64,000 nucleotides of DNA from Serratia fonticola (GTDB taxonomy: Bacteria; Pseudomonadota; Gammaproteobacteria; Enterobacterales; Enterobacteriaceae): assembly GCF_001006005.1 (NCBI RefSeq), contig NZ_CP011254.1, positions 2,728,001 through 2,792,000 on the forward strand, read 5' to 3'. Positions 46,383 to 56,833 of the stretch are shown here, piece by piece; position 1 is the first letter of the stretch, and each line of letters starts with the position of its first letter. The notes under the pieces are model-generated. The model searched no databases, was not told where the DNA came from, and saw only the letters and a program-made list of their open reading frames with translations. The position numbers were made by a program, and so were the translations under genes.

Positions 46383-47789
46383 ATGAAAAAAACAGCACTG
46401 GTTTTAAGCGCCCTGGCTTTGAGTATTGGTTTGGCAATGGGTCCGGTAACTACCGCCAATGCCGCAGAAACGGCTTCTGCCTCCACTAGCGCCCAACCGT
46501 TGCCAAGCCTGGCACCGATGTTGGAAAAAGTGATGCCTTCAGTGGTAAGCATTAACGTGGAAGGGAGTGCCGCGGTGAATGCGAAAACGGTACAGCAAAT
46601 GTCGCCGTTCTGCCAGGATGGTTCACCCTTCCAGGGTTCCCCAATGTGCCAAGGTGGCGCACCGGGTGGGCCAACTACCCAGGAAGCCTTTAAAGCCCTG
46701 GGTTCAGGCGTCATCATCAACGCGGAAAAAGGCTATGTGGTCACCAACAACCACGTGGTAGACAATGCCAGCAAGATCACGGTGCAATTGAGCGATGGTC
46801 GTCGCTTTGAAGCCAAGGTGATCGGCAAGGATCCGCGTTCTGATATCGCGTTGATCCAGCTGAAAGACGCCAAAAACCTGTCGGCGATCAAAATGGCCGA
46901 TTCCGAGCAGCTGCGCGTGGGTGACTACACCGTGGCGATCGGTAACCCGTATGGCCTGGGTGAAACAGTGACCTCCGGGATCGTTTCTGCCTTGGGGCGT
47001 AGCGGTTTGAACATTGAAAACTACGAAAACTTTATCCAGACCGATGCGGCGATCAACCGGGGTAACTCCGGCGGCGCGTTGGTTAACCTGAACGGTGAGC
47101 TGGTTGGCATTAACACCGCAATCCTGGCGCCGGACGGCGGCAACATCGGTATCGGTTTCGCTATTCCAAGCAACATGGTGAAAAACCTGACCTCGCAAAT
47201 GGTGGAATATGGCCAGGTGAAACGCGGTGAGCTGGGCATTATGGGTACCGAGCTGAACTCCGAGCTGGCGCAAGCGATGAAAGTGGATGCCCAGCGTGGC
47301 GCATTCGTCAGCCAGGTTGTGCCGAAATCCTCCGCTGCCAAGGCTGGTATCAAGGCCGGTGACGTGATTGTCACCCTGAACGGTAAAGCCATCTCCAGCT
47401 TTGCGTCGTTCCGTGCCGAGATCGGCAGCTTGCCGGTGGGCACCAAGATGGCGCTGGGCATTATCCGCGACGGCAAGCCAGTGTCCATTGACGTTACTCT
47501 TCAGCAAAGCAGCCAGGAGCAGGTTGATTCCAGCAATATTTACACCGGTATTGAAGGTGCAGAACTGAGCAACAGCACCGACAAAGTGAAAGGTGTGAAG
47601 ATTGAGAAGGTGAAACCTGGCAGTGCCGCTGCGCGCATCGGGCTGAAAAAAGGCGACGTGATCATGGGTGTGAACCAGCAGCCAATCAATAACCTGGGCG
47701 AACTGCGTAAGGTGCTCGACAGCAAGCCTGCGGTGTTGGCGTTGAACATCCAACGTGGCGACTCGACGCTGTATCTGCTGATGCAGTAA
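46383..47789 (+). CDS. degP: Periplasmic serine endoprotease/chaperone DegP
   Basis: A 468-residue HtrA protease with signal peptide (TANAAE). The catalytic triad is His in TNNHVVD, Asp in RSDIALIQL and Ser in GNSGGALVN; two PDZ domains follow (about 270-360 and 380-468). The LA loop is shorter than in E. coli but keeps the cysteine pair (SPFCQDG and SPMCQGG). It degrades misfolded envelope proteins, including fimbrial subunits. A sigma-E promoter lies upstream. Confidence 0.96.
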   Translation: MKKTALVLSALALSIGLAMGPVTTANAAETASASTSAQPLPSLAPMLEKVMPSVVSINVEGSAAVNAKTVQQMSPFCQDGSPFQGSPMCQGGAPGGPTTQEAFKALGSGVIINAEKGYVVTNNHVVDNASKITVQLSDGRRFEAKVIGKDPRSDIALIQLKDAKNLSAIKMADSEQLRVGDYTVAIGNPYGLGETVTSGIVSALGRSGLNIENYENFIQTDAAINRGNSGGALVNLNGELVGINTAILAPDGGNIGIGFAIPSNMVKNLTSQMVEYGQVKRGELGIMGTELNSELAQAMKVDAQRGAFVSQVVPKSSAAKAGIKAGDVIVTLNGKAISSFASFRAEIGSLPVGTKMALGIIRDGKPVSIDVTLQQSSQEQVDSSNIYTGIEGAELSNSTDKVKGVKIEKVKPGSAAARIGLKKGDVIMGVNQQPINNLGELRKVLDSKPAVLALNIQRGDSTLYLLMQ

Positions 47790-47810
47790 TGTTGTCCCGT
47801 TGTTCTACAG

Positions 47811-47837
47811 AGGCACGCTGCGGCGTGCCTTTTTTTA
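47811..47837 (+). terminator. Intrinsic terminator after degP
   Basis: AGGCACGC (47811-47818) pairs with GCGTGCCT (47823-47830), followed by seven T. Strong Rho-independent terminator. Confidence 0.92.
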
Positions 47838-47967
47838 TGGCTAAAAACTGTGAGTTTGAACACAACTTGTGCCCGGCCAAAACGCATTTGGGCATCTGCA
47901 CAATGTGCCCGTAGAGGCGCGTCGGTATGCTGAACGTTGGTTTATCATCCGACGGGGATAAGACGCA

Positions 47968-49122
47968 ATGGCGGAGTATCATCTTGATGCCAAGCTAGCC
48001 AGGGAAATTGTCGCTCGCACCATGAAAATTATTGATAGCAATATCAACGTGATGGACAACCGGGGCCGGATTATTGGCAGTGGCGATCCTGAGCGGTTGG
48101 GGGAACTGCATGAAGGGGCATTGCTGGTGCTATCTCAGGCCAGGGTGGTCGCTATCGACGATGCCGTTGCCCGTCATTTGCACGGCGTTCGGCCCGGTAT
48201 TAATCTGCCGTTGCACGTTGACGGGAATATCGTTGGGGTCATCGGCCTGACCGGCGATCCGGTGCAACTGCGGCAGTACGGTGAACTGGTCTGCATGACC
48301 GCTGAAATGATGCTGGAGCAGGCGCGATTGTTGAGTTTATTGGCGCAGGACAGCCGCTTTCGTGAAGAGTTTGTGTTGAACCTGATCCGTACGGAGGAGC
48401 TGTCACCAGCCTTGATGGAATGGGCGCACCGCCTGGGGATAGATCCCAACCAACCCCGCGTCGCGGCGGTAGTAGAGGTGGATAGCGGCCAGTTGGGGGT
48501 CGACAGCGCCATGGCCGAGTTGCAGCAGTTACAGGAGCTGCTGACGCTACCTGAACGTGACAACTTGATCGCCATTGTTTCTCTCAGCGAGATGGTGGTA
48601 CTTAAACCGGCGCTGAATCACCACGGGCGCTGGGATGCGGAGGCCCACCGGCGGCGAGTGGAGAATCTGCTGGTGCGGATCAATGAAAGCAGCCGTTTGC
48701 GAGTGCGTATTGCACTCGGCAACTATTTCATTGGCCCAGGCAGCCTGGTGCGTTCCTACCGCACTGCGCGTACCACCATGGCCGTTGGCAAGCAGCGCAT
48801 GCCTGGAAGCTGGGCCTATTATTATCAGGATCTGATGCTGCCGGTGTTGCTGGGCAGCCTGCGTAGCGGTTGGCAGGCGGATGAGCTGGCTCGGCCGTTG
48901 GAGCGTTTGAAGGCGATGGACGGAAATGGATTGTTATTGCGAACCTTAAATGCCTGGTTCCTGAATAATGTGCAGCCCACCGCGACCGCCAAGGCACTCT
49001 ATATTCACCGCAATACGCTGGAGTATCGTCTCAATCGCATATCCGAGCTGACCGGGTTGAACCTCGCCAATTTCGATGCTCGCCTGTTGCTGTATGTGGG
49101 GTTACAGCTTGATGAAGACTAG
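47968..49122 (+). CDS. cdaR: Sugar diacid regulator CdaR
   Basis: A 384-residue activator of galactarate, glucarate and glycerate genes. The N-terminal sugar-diacid recognition domain (about 5-135; NVMDNRGRIIGSGDPERLGELHEGA region) is followed by a GGDEF-like linker and a C-terminal PucR-type helix-turn-helix with TAKALYIHRNTLEYRLNRI. In E. coli it also follows degP. Here its likely targets, garD and gudP-gudD-garL-garR, begin only 250 bases downstream, which is not the case in E. coli. Confidence 0.94.
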   Translation: MAEYHLDAKLAREIVARTMKIIDSNINVMDNRGRIIGSGDPERLGELHEGALLVLSQARVVAIDDAVARHLHGVRPGINLPLHVDGNIVGVIGLTGDPVQLRQYGELVCMTAEMMLEQARLLSLLAQDSRFREEFVLNLIRTEELSPALMEWAHRLGIDPNQPRVAAVVEVDSGQLGVDSAMAELQQLQELLTLPERDNLIAIVSLSEMVVLKPALNHHGRWDAEAHRRRVENLLVRINESSRLRVRIALGNYFIGPGSLVRSYRTARTTMAVGKQRMPGSWAYYYQDLMLPVLLGSLRSGWQADELARPLERLKAMDGNGLLLRTLNAWFLNNVQPTATAKALYIHRNTLEYRLNRISELTGLNLANFDARLLLYVGLQLDED

Positions 49123-49144
49123 CCTGGCTGTACGCAATAGCGTT

Positions 49145-49254
49145 GCTGGCGGGAGTCATGCAGAACGCCGACACGCCGTGAACCCATCCATGGGGGCTCG
49201 CAATCGCGCATCCGTGCGCTCAACGGTCGGCTAACCTGCATGACTCCCGCCAGC
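49145..49254. repeat. Long-armed palindromic intergenic repeat
   Basis: The arms 49145-49163 and 49236-49254 are perfect 19-base reverse complements (GCTGGCGGGAGTCATGCAG and its complement) around 72 bases. The central part has further small dyads, such as CCATCCATGG. Probably a dispersed intergenic element of this genus or a strong RNA structure after cdaR. Confidence 0.6.
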
Positions 49255-49340
49255 CTCAACCTTCAGTGTCGCGGTATTTAAACCCCAGCTAATACGGAGT
49301 TGAGGTCTAGCTAGGAGGCTAAATAGTGGCACATTCGGTT

Positions 49341-49361
49341 CCCTCTCCCTGTGGGAGAGGG
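49341..49361 (-). terminator. Hairpin downstream of garD
   Basis: CCCTCTCCC (49341-49349) and GGGAGAGGG (49353-49361) form a perfect nine-base stem with a three-base loop, 14 bases beyond the garD stop. The adjoining CCCTCACCCTAACC (reverse strand) is shared with 36102-36115, so this is also part of a dispersed repeat. Confidence 0.6.
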
Positions 49362-49374
49362 TTAGGGTGAGGGG

Positions 49375-50946
49375 TCAGGTCACCGGTGCCGGGTTAAATA
49401 CCGCCAACGCGTTGAACAAACCCCATCGATCTGACCAGGTTTGCTTGCGGCCGCTGGCGATATCCAGGATCAGCTCAAACAGTTGCCAACCCACCTGCTC
49501 AATGGTCGCCTCCCCGGTGGCGATAGTGCCAGCGTTGATATCGATCAGATCGTGCCAGCGTTCAGCCAGCGCGCTGCGCGTTGCCATTTTGATCACCGGC
49601 ACGGCAGTCAGGCCGTAAGGGGTTCCCCGGCCGGTAGTGAACACTTGCACCGTAATGCCGGAAGCCAACTGCTGCGTGCCGCAAACAAAGTCGCTGGCGG
49701 GGGTGGCGGCATAAATAAGCCCACGTTTGCTGGGGCGTTGACCAGGGGAGAGCACTTCGACAATCGCGCTACTGCCAGATTTGGCAATTGAGCCTAATGC
49801 CTTTTCTACCACGTTGGCCAAACCGCCTTTCTTGTTGCCGGGTGAAGGGTTGGCGCTGCGATCGGTTTGCCCTTGGTTGAGGTAATCGTCATACCAGGCC
49901 ATCTCCTCCAGTAAGCGCTTGCCAACGTGTTGATCGGCGACCCGTGGGGTTAACAGGTGGATGGCATCACGCACTTCGGTGACTTCTGAGAACATCACGG
50001 TGGCCCCGCAGCGTACCAGCAGGTCGGAAGCAAAACCCACCGCCGGGTTGGCCGTCACCCCGGAAAAGGCATCGCTACCGCCACATTGCATCCCCACCAC
50101 CAGCTCTGAGGCCGGCACGGTTTCCCGCTGGCGACGGTTCAGGCGTTGCAGGTGCTGCTCTGCAACGGCCAGAATATCGGCCACCATGGCCTGAAACCCA
50201 ACGTGCTTCTCATCCTGCAGGCGCACAATCCGGTTTTCATCCACGGTAATGGGTTGGACATCTGGGGTTCCCTGCAGCAGGCGTTCCGGCTGCAACTTTT
50301 CGCAGCCGAGTCCCACCACCAACACTTCGCCGCCAAAGTTCGGGTTGAGCGCCAGATTATGTAGGGTGCGGATAGGGACCACCGCGGCGGGAGCATTGAT
50401 AGCGACGCCGCAGCCATAGAGATGATTCAGACCCACCACTCCGTCGACGTTGGGGTATTTCGCCAGCAGGTCGCGCTCAATGATTTTCACCACATAATCC
50501 ACCACACCGGCCACGCAGTGCACGCTGGTGGTGATGGCCAACAGGTTCTTGCTGCCAACGCTGCCGTCGGCATTACGGTAGCCTTCAAAGGTATAACCTT
50601 CCAGAGGCGGTAATGCCTGGGGCACATTGTTGGCTAGTGGCAAGCTGGCCAACTCGGGCGCCGGGGGAAGCAGCACCAGCGATTCATCAATCCAACTGCC
50701 ACGGCGAATATCCCGTGCGGCAAAGCCAATCACTTCGCCATAGCGCAAAATAGTGCCGTTTTGAGGAATATCTTGCAGCGCAACTTTATGCCCTTGGGGA
50801 ATATGTTCCAATAATGTCAGACCGCAAGGGAAGCTTGCCCCTTTAGGCAGCCCATGATCATTAACCACAATGGCGACGTTATCTTGCCTATGAACCTGAA
50901 TATAGCGCGGTAATGCTTTAATACTGCCAACTGCATATTCTGACAT
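49375..50946 (-). CDS. garD: Galactarate dehydratase
   Basis: A 523-residue UxaA-family dehydratase that converts galactarate (mucate) to 5-keto-4-deoxyglucarate. The N-terminal SAF domain contains [17 protein letters not shown]; the catalytic part has the conserved [17 protein letters not shown] and GCGVAINAP motifs. The length matches E. coli GarD. It is divergent from gudP across a 440-base regulatory region and next to cdaR. Confidence 0.95.
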   Translation of the reverse strand: MSEYAVGSIKALPRYIQVHRQDNVAIVVNDHGLPKGASFPCGLTLLEHIPQGHKVALQDIPQNGTILRYGEVIGFAARDIRRGSWIDESLVLLPPAPELASLPLANNVPQALPPLEGYTFEGYRNADGSVGSKNLLAITTSVHCVAGVVDYVVKIIERDLLAKYPNVDGVVGLNHLYGCGVAINAPAAVVPIRTLHNLALNPNFGGEVLVVGLGCEKLQPERLLQGTPDVQPITVDENRIVRLQDEKHVGFQAMVADILAVAEQHLQRLNRRQRETVPASELVVGMQCGGSDAFSGVTANPAVGFASDLLVRCGATVMFSEVTEVRDAIHLLTPRVADQHVGKRLLEEMAWYDDYLNQGQTDRSANPSPGNKKGGLANVVEKALGSIAKSGSSAIVEVLSPGQRPSKRGLIYAATPASDFVCGTQQLASGITVQVFTTGRGTPYGLTAVPVIKMATRSALAERWHDLIDINAGTIATGEATIEQVGWQLFELILDIASGRKQTWSDRWGLFNALAVFNPAPVT

Positions 50947-51389
50947 AGTGAAACCTCACGTACTCTGATTTATGTACGCCGTGGGTAATAATCGAAAGAC
51001 TGGCTCAGCAAAAAGCATAACATTCGCTATTGTGTCGGGCATTATGCAAATGACCTAGATTTGGCGTTTTCCAGAGGTCAATCTTTGGCATTGTGCTAAT
51101 CCGCTGTGAGATAGCTCACGCAACCGCGGGAACCGTGAACCAGCCCGCGCCCGATTGGGCATACGCCATAAATAAGCCGCCATATTAGCCCTGTTATTGG
51201 GTTATTTGCCCGATGAGTCCCGGCAGTCGGTTCCCTATACTTTTCTCCACCAAGCGTTAATGCGTTTAAAAATTGCCGATGCCGTATTAATCGAACTGCT
51301 CAAAAAAGGCTGCAATTTAATTTAAACCTTTCGTTCTGAGATATTTTTAGCGGTTTTTCAGGATGAATATAGTAATGCAGGAGAGCACC
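50947..51389. promoter_or_regulatory. Divergent promoter region of garD and gudP
   Basis: A 443-base gene-free region between divergent garD and gudP. It has a CRP-like site (51105-51120, listed separately) and a GC-rich patch at about 51120-51160. CdaR sites are expected here from E. coli regulation, but I cannot name the motif with confidence. Confidence 0.65.
51105..51120. promoter_or_regulatory. CRP-like binding site
   Basis: TGTGA-GATAGC-TCACG, matching the TGTGA-N6-TCACA consensus except for the last base. It lies near the middle of the garD/gudP intergenic region, so it could serve one or both promoters and impose catabolite control. Confidence 0.65.
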
Positions 51390-52748
51390 ATGTCTACTAT
51401 CAGCGCTGCCAACAGTGCCATCAAGCGAACCAATAAGCGCTACTGGATCGTGGTAATGCTGTTTATCGTCACCTCATTTAACTATGGCGATCGTGCCACG
51501 CTTTCTATTGCCGGTACCGCAATGGCTCAGGATATTGGCCTCGATCCGGTTGGAATGGGTTATATCTTTTCGGCGTTTTCCTGGGCCTATGTAATTGGCC
51601 AGATCCCCGGTGGCTGGTTACTGGATCGCTTCGGCTCCAAACGGGTCTACTTCTGGAGCATCTTCATCTGGTCGCTGTTTACCTTGCTGCAAGGCTTCGT
51701 GGATATCTTCAGCGGTTTTGGCATCGTGATAGCGCTGTTTGCGCTGCGCTTCCTGGTCGGCCTGGCAGAAGCACCGTCATTCCCCGGTAACAGCCGGATT
51801 GTCGCCGCCTGGTTCCCTGCCCATGAACGTGGCACAGCGGTATCGATCTTCAACTCGGCCCAATACTTTGCCACGGTGATCTTCGCACCGATCATGGGCT
51901 GGCTGACGCATGCCGTTGGCTGGTCGCACGTGTTCTTCTTTATGGGTGGGCTGGGCATCATCCTGAGCTTTGTCTGGCTTAAGGTGCTGCACAATCCCAA
52001 AGACCACCCCAGCATCAATCAGGCCGAACTGGACTATATCGAAGCCGGCGGTGCCTTGATCAATATGGATCAGAAACAGGCCACACAGGTGAAGGTCAAA
52101 GGCGAGAAGTGGTTCCAGATCAAGCAGCTGCTGCAATCACGCATGATGATTGGCGTCTATATCGGCCAGTACTGCATCAATGCGCTGACCTATTTCTTTA
52201 TCACCTGGTTCCCGGTGTATCTGGTGCAGGCGCGGGGGATGTCGATCCTCAAGGCTGGCTTTGTCGCCTCGGTTCCGGCCATTTGTGGTTTTGTCGGTGG
52301 GGTGCTCGGCGGCGTGATTTCCGACTACCTGATGCGCCGTACCCAGTCGCTGACCTTCGCCCGTAAAACGCCGATCGTGCTGGGCATGCTGTTGTCGATG
52401 TCGATGATCTTCTGCAACTACGTTGAAACCGAGTGGATGGTGGTGGGCATCATGGCCGCCGCGTTCTTCGGCAAGGGGCTGGGCGCGCTGGGGTGGGCAG
52501 TGATGGCAGATACCGCCCCCAAAGAGATCAGCGGCCTGAGCGGTGGCCTGTTCAATATGTTCGGCAATATCTCCGGCATCGTCACGCCGATCGCCATCGG
52601 CTACATCATTGGTACCACCGGATCGTTTAACGGCGCGCTGGTCTACGTCGGGATCCATGCGCTGTTGGCGGTGGCCAGCTACCTGTTCATCGTGGGGGAT
52701 ATCAAGCGTATCGAACTGAAACCGATGGCCAAGGCCAGCAGGCAGTGA
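51390..52748 (+). CDS. gudP: Galactarate/glucarate:H+ symporter
   Basis: A 452-residue MFS transporter of the anion:cation symporter family, with 12 helices. Family signature YGDRATLSIAG in helix 1 and GGWLLDRFGSKRVYFWS in the first loop; it closely follows E. coli GudP throughout. ATG 51390 was chosen because GGAG lies eight bases upstream; in-frame starts at 51363 and 51375 are possible. First gene of gudP-gudD-garL-garR. Confidence 0.93.
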   Translation: MSTISAANSAIKRTNKRYWIVVMLFIVTSFNYGDRATLSIAGTAMAQDIGLDPVGMGYIFSAFSWAYVIGQIPGGWLLDRFGSKRVYFWSIFIWSLFTLLQGFVDIFSGFGIVIALFALRFLVGLAEAPSFPGNSRIVAAWFPAHERGTAVSIFNSAQYFATVIFAPIMGWLTHAVGWSHVFFFMGGLGIILSFVWLKVLHNPKDHPSINQAELDYIEAGGALINMDQKQATQVKVKGEKWFQIKQLLQSRMMIGVYIGQYCINALTYFFITWFPVYLVQARGMSILKAGFVASVPAICGFVGGVLGGVISDYLMRRTQSLTFARKTPIVLGMLLSMSMIFCNYVETEWMVVGIMAAAFFGKGLGALGWAVMADTAPKEISGLSGGLFNMFGNISGIVTPIAIGYIIGTTGSFNGALVYVGIHALLAVASYLFIVGDIKRIELKPMAKASRQ

Positions 52749-52796
52749 CACGGCGGCGAGTTTGGCAATTGAACCCAAAATTTTGAGGACATCTCT

Positions 52797-54128
52797 ATGA
52801 CTACAGCACCAAAAATTACTGCCATGCAGGTTGTACCGGTGGCCGGTTACGACAGCATGCTGCTCAATCTCAGCGGCGCTCACGCCCCATTCTTCACCCG
52901 TAATATCGTGATCTTGCAGGATAACGCCGGTAACACCGGGCTAGGGGAGATCCCAGGAGGCGAGAAAATCCGCCAGACCCTGGAAGAGGCTCAGTCCCTG
53001 GTGGTTGGCAAAACCCTGGGGGAATACAAGAACGTGATGAACCGGGTGCGCGAACGCTTTGCCGATCGGGATGCCAGCGGGCGCGGCCTACAAACCTTCG
53101 ATTTGCGTACCACCATCCACGTGGTGACCGGCATTGAAGCGGCGATGCTGGATCTGCTGGGGCAATTCCTTGATGTGCCGGTAGCTGCCCTGTTAGGGGA
53201 TGGGCAGCAGCGTGACTCGGTGGAAATGCTGGGTTATCTGTTTTATGTCGGCGATCGCAACAAAACGCCGCTGCCTTACCAGAGCCAGCCGGATGATGCC
53301 TGCGACTGGTATCGCCTGCGTCATGAACAAGCGCTGACGCCGCAAAGTATTGTGCGGTTGGCGGAAGCGGCTTTTGATAAGTACGGCTTCAACGATTTCA
53401 AGTTAAAGGGCGGCGTATTGGCGGGCAGTGAAGAGGCCGAAGCCGTCACGGCGTTGGCGCAGCGTTTTCCTCAGGCACGTATTACGCTCGATCCCAACGG
53501 CGCCTGGTCGCTGAAGGAGGCGATCGTGCTCGGCAAACAGCTGCGTAACGTGCTGGCCTATGCCGAAGATCCTTGCGGGGCAGAGCAGGGCTTCTCCGGG
53601 CGGGAAGTGATGGCGGAGTTCCGCCGTGCCACTGGCCTACCTACCGCGACCAATATGATCGCCACGGATTGGCGGCAGATGGGGCACACGCTGCAGTTGC
53701 AGTCGGTGGATATCCCATTGGCGGATCCTCATTTCTGGACCATGCAGGGATCGGTGCGCGTTGCGCAGATGTGCCATGAGTTCGGCCTGACCTGGGGCTC
53801 ACACTCCAATAACCACTTCGATATCTCGTTGGCGATGTTCACCCATGTGGCCGCGGCGGCACCGGGCAACATTGCGGCGATCGACACCCATTGGATCTGG
53901 CAGGAGGGCAACCAACGGCTGACGCGGGAACCGCTGCAGATTGTCGGTGGCCGCGTACAGGTTCCACAACGGCCAGGATTGGGGATCGAGCTGGATCGGG
54001 ATCGTTTGATGCAGGGCCATGAGCTTTACCAGAAACACGGGCTTGGAGCACGCGACGACGCGCAGGGTATGCAGTACCTCATCCCTGGCTGGATCTTTGA
54101 TAACAAACGCCCGTGCCTGGTGCGTTAA
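52797..54128 (+). CDS. gudD: Glucarate dehydratase
   Basis: A 443-residue enolase-superfamily enzyme that dehydrates D-glucarate (and L-idarate) to 5-keto-4-deoxyglucarate. The catalytic KxK is in FKLKGG, metal ligands are in LDPNG, AEDPCG and ATNMIA, and the catalytic His is in SHSNNHFD. The full set is present, so I favour active GudD over the GudX paralogue. It shares its product with GarD; garL and garR follow. Confidence 0.94.
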   Translation: MTTAPKITAMQVVPVAGYDSMLLNLSGAHAPFFTRNIVILQDNAGNTGLGEIPGGEKIRQTLEEAQSLVVGKTLGEYKNVMNRVRERFADRDASGRGLQTFDLRTTIHVVTGIEAAMLDLLGQFLDVPVAALLGDGQQRDSVEMLGYLFYVGDRNKTPLPYQSQPDDACDWYRLRHEQALTPQSIVRLAEAAFDKYGFNDFKLKGGVLAGSEEAEAVTALAQRFPQARITLDPNGAWSLKEAIVLGKQLRNVLAYAEDPCGAEQGFSGREVMAEFRRATGLPTATNMIATDWRQMGHTLQLQSVDIPLADPHFWTMQGSVRVAQMCHEFGLTWGSHSNNHFDISLAMFTHVAAAAPGNIAAIDTHWIWQEGNQRLTREPLQIVGGRVQVPQRPGLGIELDRDRLMQGHELYQKHGLGARDDAQGMQYLIPGWIFDNKRPCLVR

Positions 54129-54149
54129 TCCGTCTACAGAGGAAATTTC

Positions 54150-54923
54150 ATGAAGAGCTGCCATAACCTTTTTCGCCAATCGTTGCTCGCGGGCGAAACC
54201 CTGATCGGCTGCTGGTCTGCGCTTGCCAACCCGATCTCCACCGAAGTCTTGGGGCTGGCCGGTTTTGACTGGCTGGTGCTGGATGGCGAGCATGCGCCGA
54301 ATGACATTGGCACTTTCGTGCCACAACTGATGGCGCTGAAGGGCAGCCCTAGCGCCGCAGTGGTACGCCCGCCCTGCAACGAACCGGTGATTATCAAACG
54401 CCTGCTGGATATCGGTTTCTATAACTTTCTGATCCCGTTTGTGGAAAGTGCCGAGCAGGCACAACAGGCGGTAGCGTCGACGCGTTATCCCCCTGCGGGG
54501 ATCCGTGGGGTCTCTGTGTCACACCGCAGCAACGGTTACGGCACCGTGCCGGACTATTTCGCCCAGATCAACCAGCAGATTGCGGTGCTGGTGCAGATCG
54601 AAAGCCAGCAGGGGGTCGATAACCTGGATGCGATAGCTGGCGTTGAGGGCGTTGACGGCATCTTTGTCGGGCCGGGGGATCTTTCCGCCGCTTTGGGATA
54701 TCTCGGCCAGCCTAATCACCCGGAGGTGCAGGCGGTGATCCGTCATATTTTCGAGCGTGCCAGCGCGCACGGTAAAGCCAGTGGCATTTTGGCACCGGCT
54801 GAGGCTGATGCTCGCCGTTATCTGGAATGGGGAGCCAGGTTCGTGGCCGTTGGCAGCGATCTTGGTGTATTCCGCACGGCCACGCAGGCCTTGTGCGATC
54901 GGTTTAAACAGGGTGTTGAATAA
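54150..54923 (+). CDS. garL: 5-keto-4-deoxy-D-glucarate aldolase
   Basis: A 257-residue HpcH/HpaI-family class II aldolase that splits 5-keto-4-deoxyglucarate into pyruvate and tartronate semialdehyde. Motifs are [13 protein letters not shown], the metal-binding IESQQGVDN and [16 protein letters not shown]. It is 21 bases after gudD and 10 bases before garR, one transcription unit. Confidence 0.95.
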   Translation: MKSCHNLFRQSLLAGETLIGCWSALANPISTEVLGLAGFDWLVLDGEHAPNDIGTFVPQLMALKGSPSAAVVRPPCNEPVIIKRLLDIGFYNFLIPFVESAEQAQQAVASTRYPPAGIRGVSVSHRSNGYGTVPDYFAQINQQIAVLVQIESQQGVDNLDAIAGVEGVDGIFVGPGDLSAALGYLGQPNHPEVQAVIRHIFERASAHGKASGILAPAEADARRYLEWGARFVAVGSDLGVFRTATQALCDRFKQGVE

Positions 54924-54933
54924 GGAGTACAGG

Positions 54934-55818
54934 ATGAAAATTGGATTTATTGGCTTGGGGATTATGGGGAAACCCATGAGTAAAAACCTGCTGCAGGCGG
55001 GTTATTCGCTGGTGGTGATGGACCGCAATGCCGAAGCGGTGGCTGAACTGGCCGCACTGGGTGCCGATGTTGCCGCCACGCCAAAGGCGGTGGCCGCACT
55101 GAGTGATATCGTGATCACCATGTTGCCTAACTCACCGCAGGTGCGGGAAGTGGCATTGGGAGAAAATGGCCTGATTGAGGGAGCCAAAGCGGGGACCGTG
55201 CTGATAGACATGAGCTCTATTGCTCCATTGGCAAGCCGTGAAATCAGCGAAGCACTGGCTACCAAACAGATTGCCATGCTGGATGCACCGGTGAGCGGCG
55301 GTGAACCTAAGGCGATCGATGCCACATTGTCGGTGATGGTGGGCGGCGATAAAGAGGTGTTTGATCGCTGTTTTGAAGTGATGAAAACCATGGCCGGTTC
55401 GGTGGTGCATACCGGTGATATTGGCGCTGGCAACGTCACCAAGCTGGCGAATCAGGTGATCGTGGCACTCAATATAGCGGCCATGTCCGAGGCGCTGGTG
55501 TTGGCGACCAAGGCCGGGGTTAATCCAGATTTGGTTTTCCAGGCGATCCGCGGTGGGCTGGCGGGCAGCACGGTGTTGGAAGCCAAGGCACCGATGGTGA
55601 TGGATCGCAATTTCAAACCGGGTTTCCGCATTGACTTGCACATCAAGGATCTGGCCAACGCGCTGGATACCTCCCATGGCGTGGGGGCACAGCTACCACT
55701 GACCGCTGCGGTGATGGAAATGATGCAGGCTCTGCGCGCCGATGGTCTGGGCAATGCCGATCACAGCGCACTGGCGTGTTATTACGAAAAGTTGGCCAAG
55801 GCAGAAGTCACCCGATAG
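54934..55818 (+). CDS. garR: Tartronate semialdehyde reductase
   Basis: A 294-residue beta-hydroxyacid dehydrogenase that reduces tartronate semialdehyde to D-glycerate. N-terminal Rossmann motif GFIGLGIMGKPMSKN, substrate motif DAPVSGGEPKA and catalytic Lys in GNVTKLANQ. AAGGAG precedes the ATG at 54934; a frame reaching back to 54757 overlaps garL and is spurious. The glycerate kinase gene garK, next in E. coli, is absent here. Confidence 0.95.
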   Translation: MKIGFIGLGIMGKPMSKNLLQAGYSLVVMDRNAEAVAELAALGADVAATPKAVAALSDIVITMLPNSPQVREVALGENGLIEGAKAGTVLIDMSSIAPLASREISEALATKQIAMLDAPVSGGEPKAIDATLSVMVGGDKEVFDRCFEVMKTMAGSVVHTGDIGAGNVTKLANQVIVALNIAAMSEALVLATKAGVNPDLVFQAIRGGLAGSTVLEAKAPMVMDRNFKPGFRIDLHIKDLANALDTSHGVGAQLPLTAAVMEMMQALRADGLGNADHSALACYYEKLAKAEVTR

Positions 55819-55876
55819 CGGCATAAATCACTGGGGCTGCAGGTCGCGGCCCTTACTGCTCGGAAGCTGACAGTAA

Positions 55877-56021
55877 GAACCTATCCCAGCAGGCGTTATT
55901 GGAGCAGGCAGTTTGAACGCGAACAGCGCAGAGAAACCGGAGTGTACACGTAGTACGTGATGATTTCGAGCACTGCCCAGGTTCAAAATGGCCAGTAAAA
56001 CTGCCCTAATGGGATAGGCTC
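55877..56021. repeat. MITE-like repeat downstream of garR
   Basis: GAACCTATCCCA (55877-55888) and TGGGATAGGCTC (56010-56021) are inverted termini with one mismatch, bounding 145 bases. The interior includes GTACACGTAGTACGTGA and runs of short dyads, with no coding potential. I recall similar segments in many enterobacterial intergenic regions. It occupies the place of garK. Confidence 0.62.
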
Positions 56022-56094
56022 TAAATGAAAATAGTGATTCACCCCTACACATTCAGCAATATAGCCACTTCGTCATCAATCTTGAGCTCAGTTC

Positions 56095-56675
56095 GGCTTG
56101 GTTGAATAAATCGAATGTAGATTAACCATCCGCTTGTCAGTCTCTTGCCTGCCAATTCTTACACTTTCTGGCATGCCTGCACGCGTTATTTTGTTTAAGG
56201 CACGGAGCATGGCCATAGCCTCTTCGACTTGGGCATCGTAATCCCGCCGTGTCAGATGACTACCGAACAGTTGTTTTACATGATATATCGCCGTGTCGGC
56301 CACCGAACGCCGGTTGTAAGCCATGTTCCATTTCCCGTAGGCGTTGTTCCTCGTGAGTCGTTGTCTCGTTACTTAAACGGGATGCTGAAGGATTAAGCAC
56401 ACCTGATGACACAAAAATAATCCGGGCCGCGGAATGAAAGCTTCATTAAGATAAAAATGATGTCAGGATCCCTGAGCGGCCCGCAGCGTCAGACAAAACA
56501 TACGTTTGGGCATCAGTATAGTGGGAATAGCCAACTCAGAGTAGCGTTTAGGGCGTCCCCGTGAGGATGTTGTCAGGCCTGAATAACCGACTCATCAAGC
56601 CACAATGTCAGTGAACCCGATTGATAAGCGTCTTGTTGTAGACAGTCCAGTGGGTAATTTTGAATTTTTTGCCAC
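56095..56675 (-). mobile_element. Decayed IS903-type (IS5 family) insertion sequence
   Basis: The inverted end GGCTTGGTTGAATAAATC lies at 56095-56112. On the reverse strand the transposase starts at a GTG near 56675 (VAKKFKITHW), shows SLTLWLDES in another frame, then fragments of the middle, and resumes as MAYNRRSVADTAIYHVKQL to GMPESVRI at 56324-56140. Internal stops, frameshifts and about a third of the gene missing show it is dead. It lies between the garR and Tad regions. Confidence 0.8.
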
Positions 56676-56833
56676 GGGATACAGGATATCGTCAGGAATG
56701 TGGTGTTCTGCTCCAGATTTCGACCAAAAGTAAAATTTACTCAACAAAACCAGTTCGCTGTATAACATAGAAGAAAATGATTGGGTTGGTGAAGTATGTG
56801 TCAAGCGCTTAACAAAGGGATTGGGGATATTTC

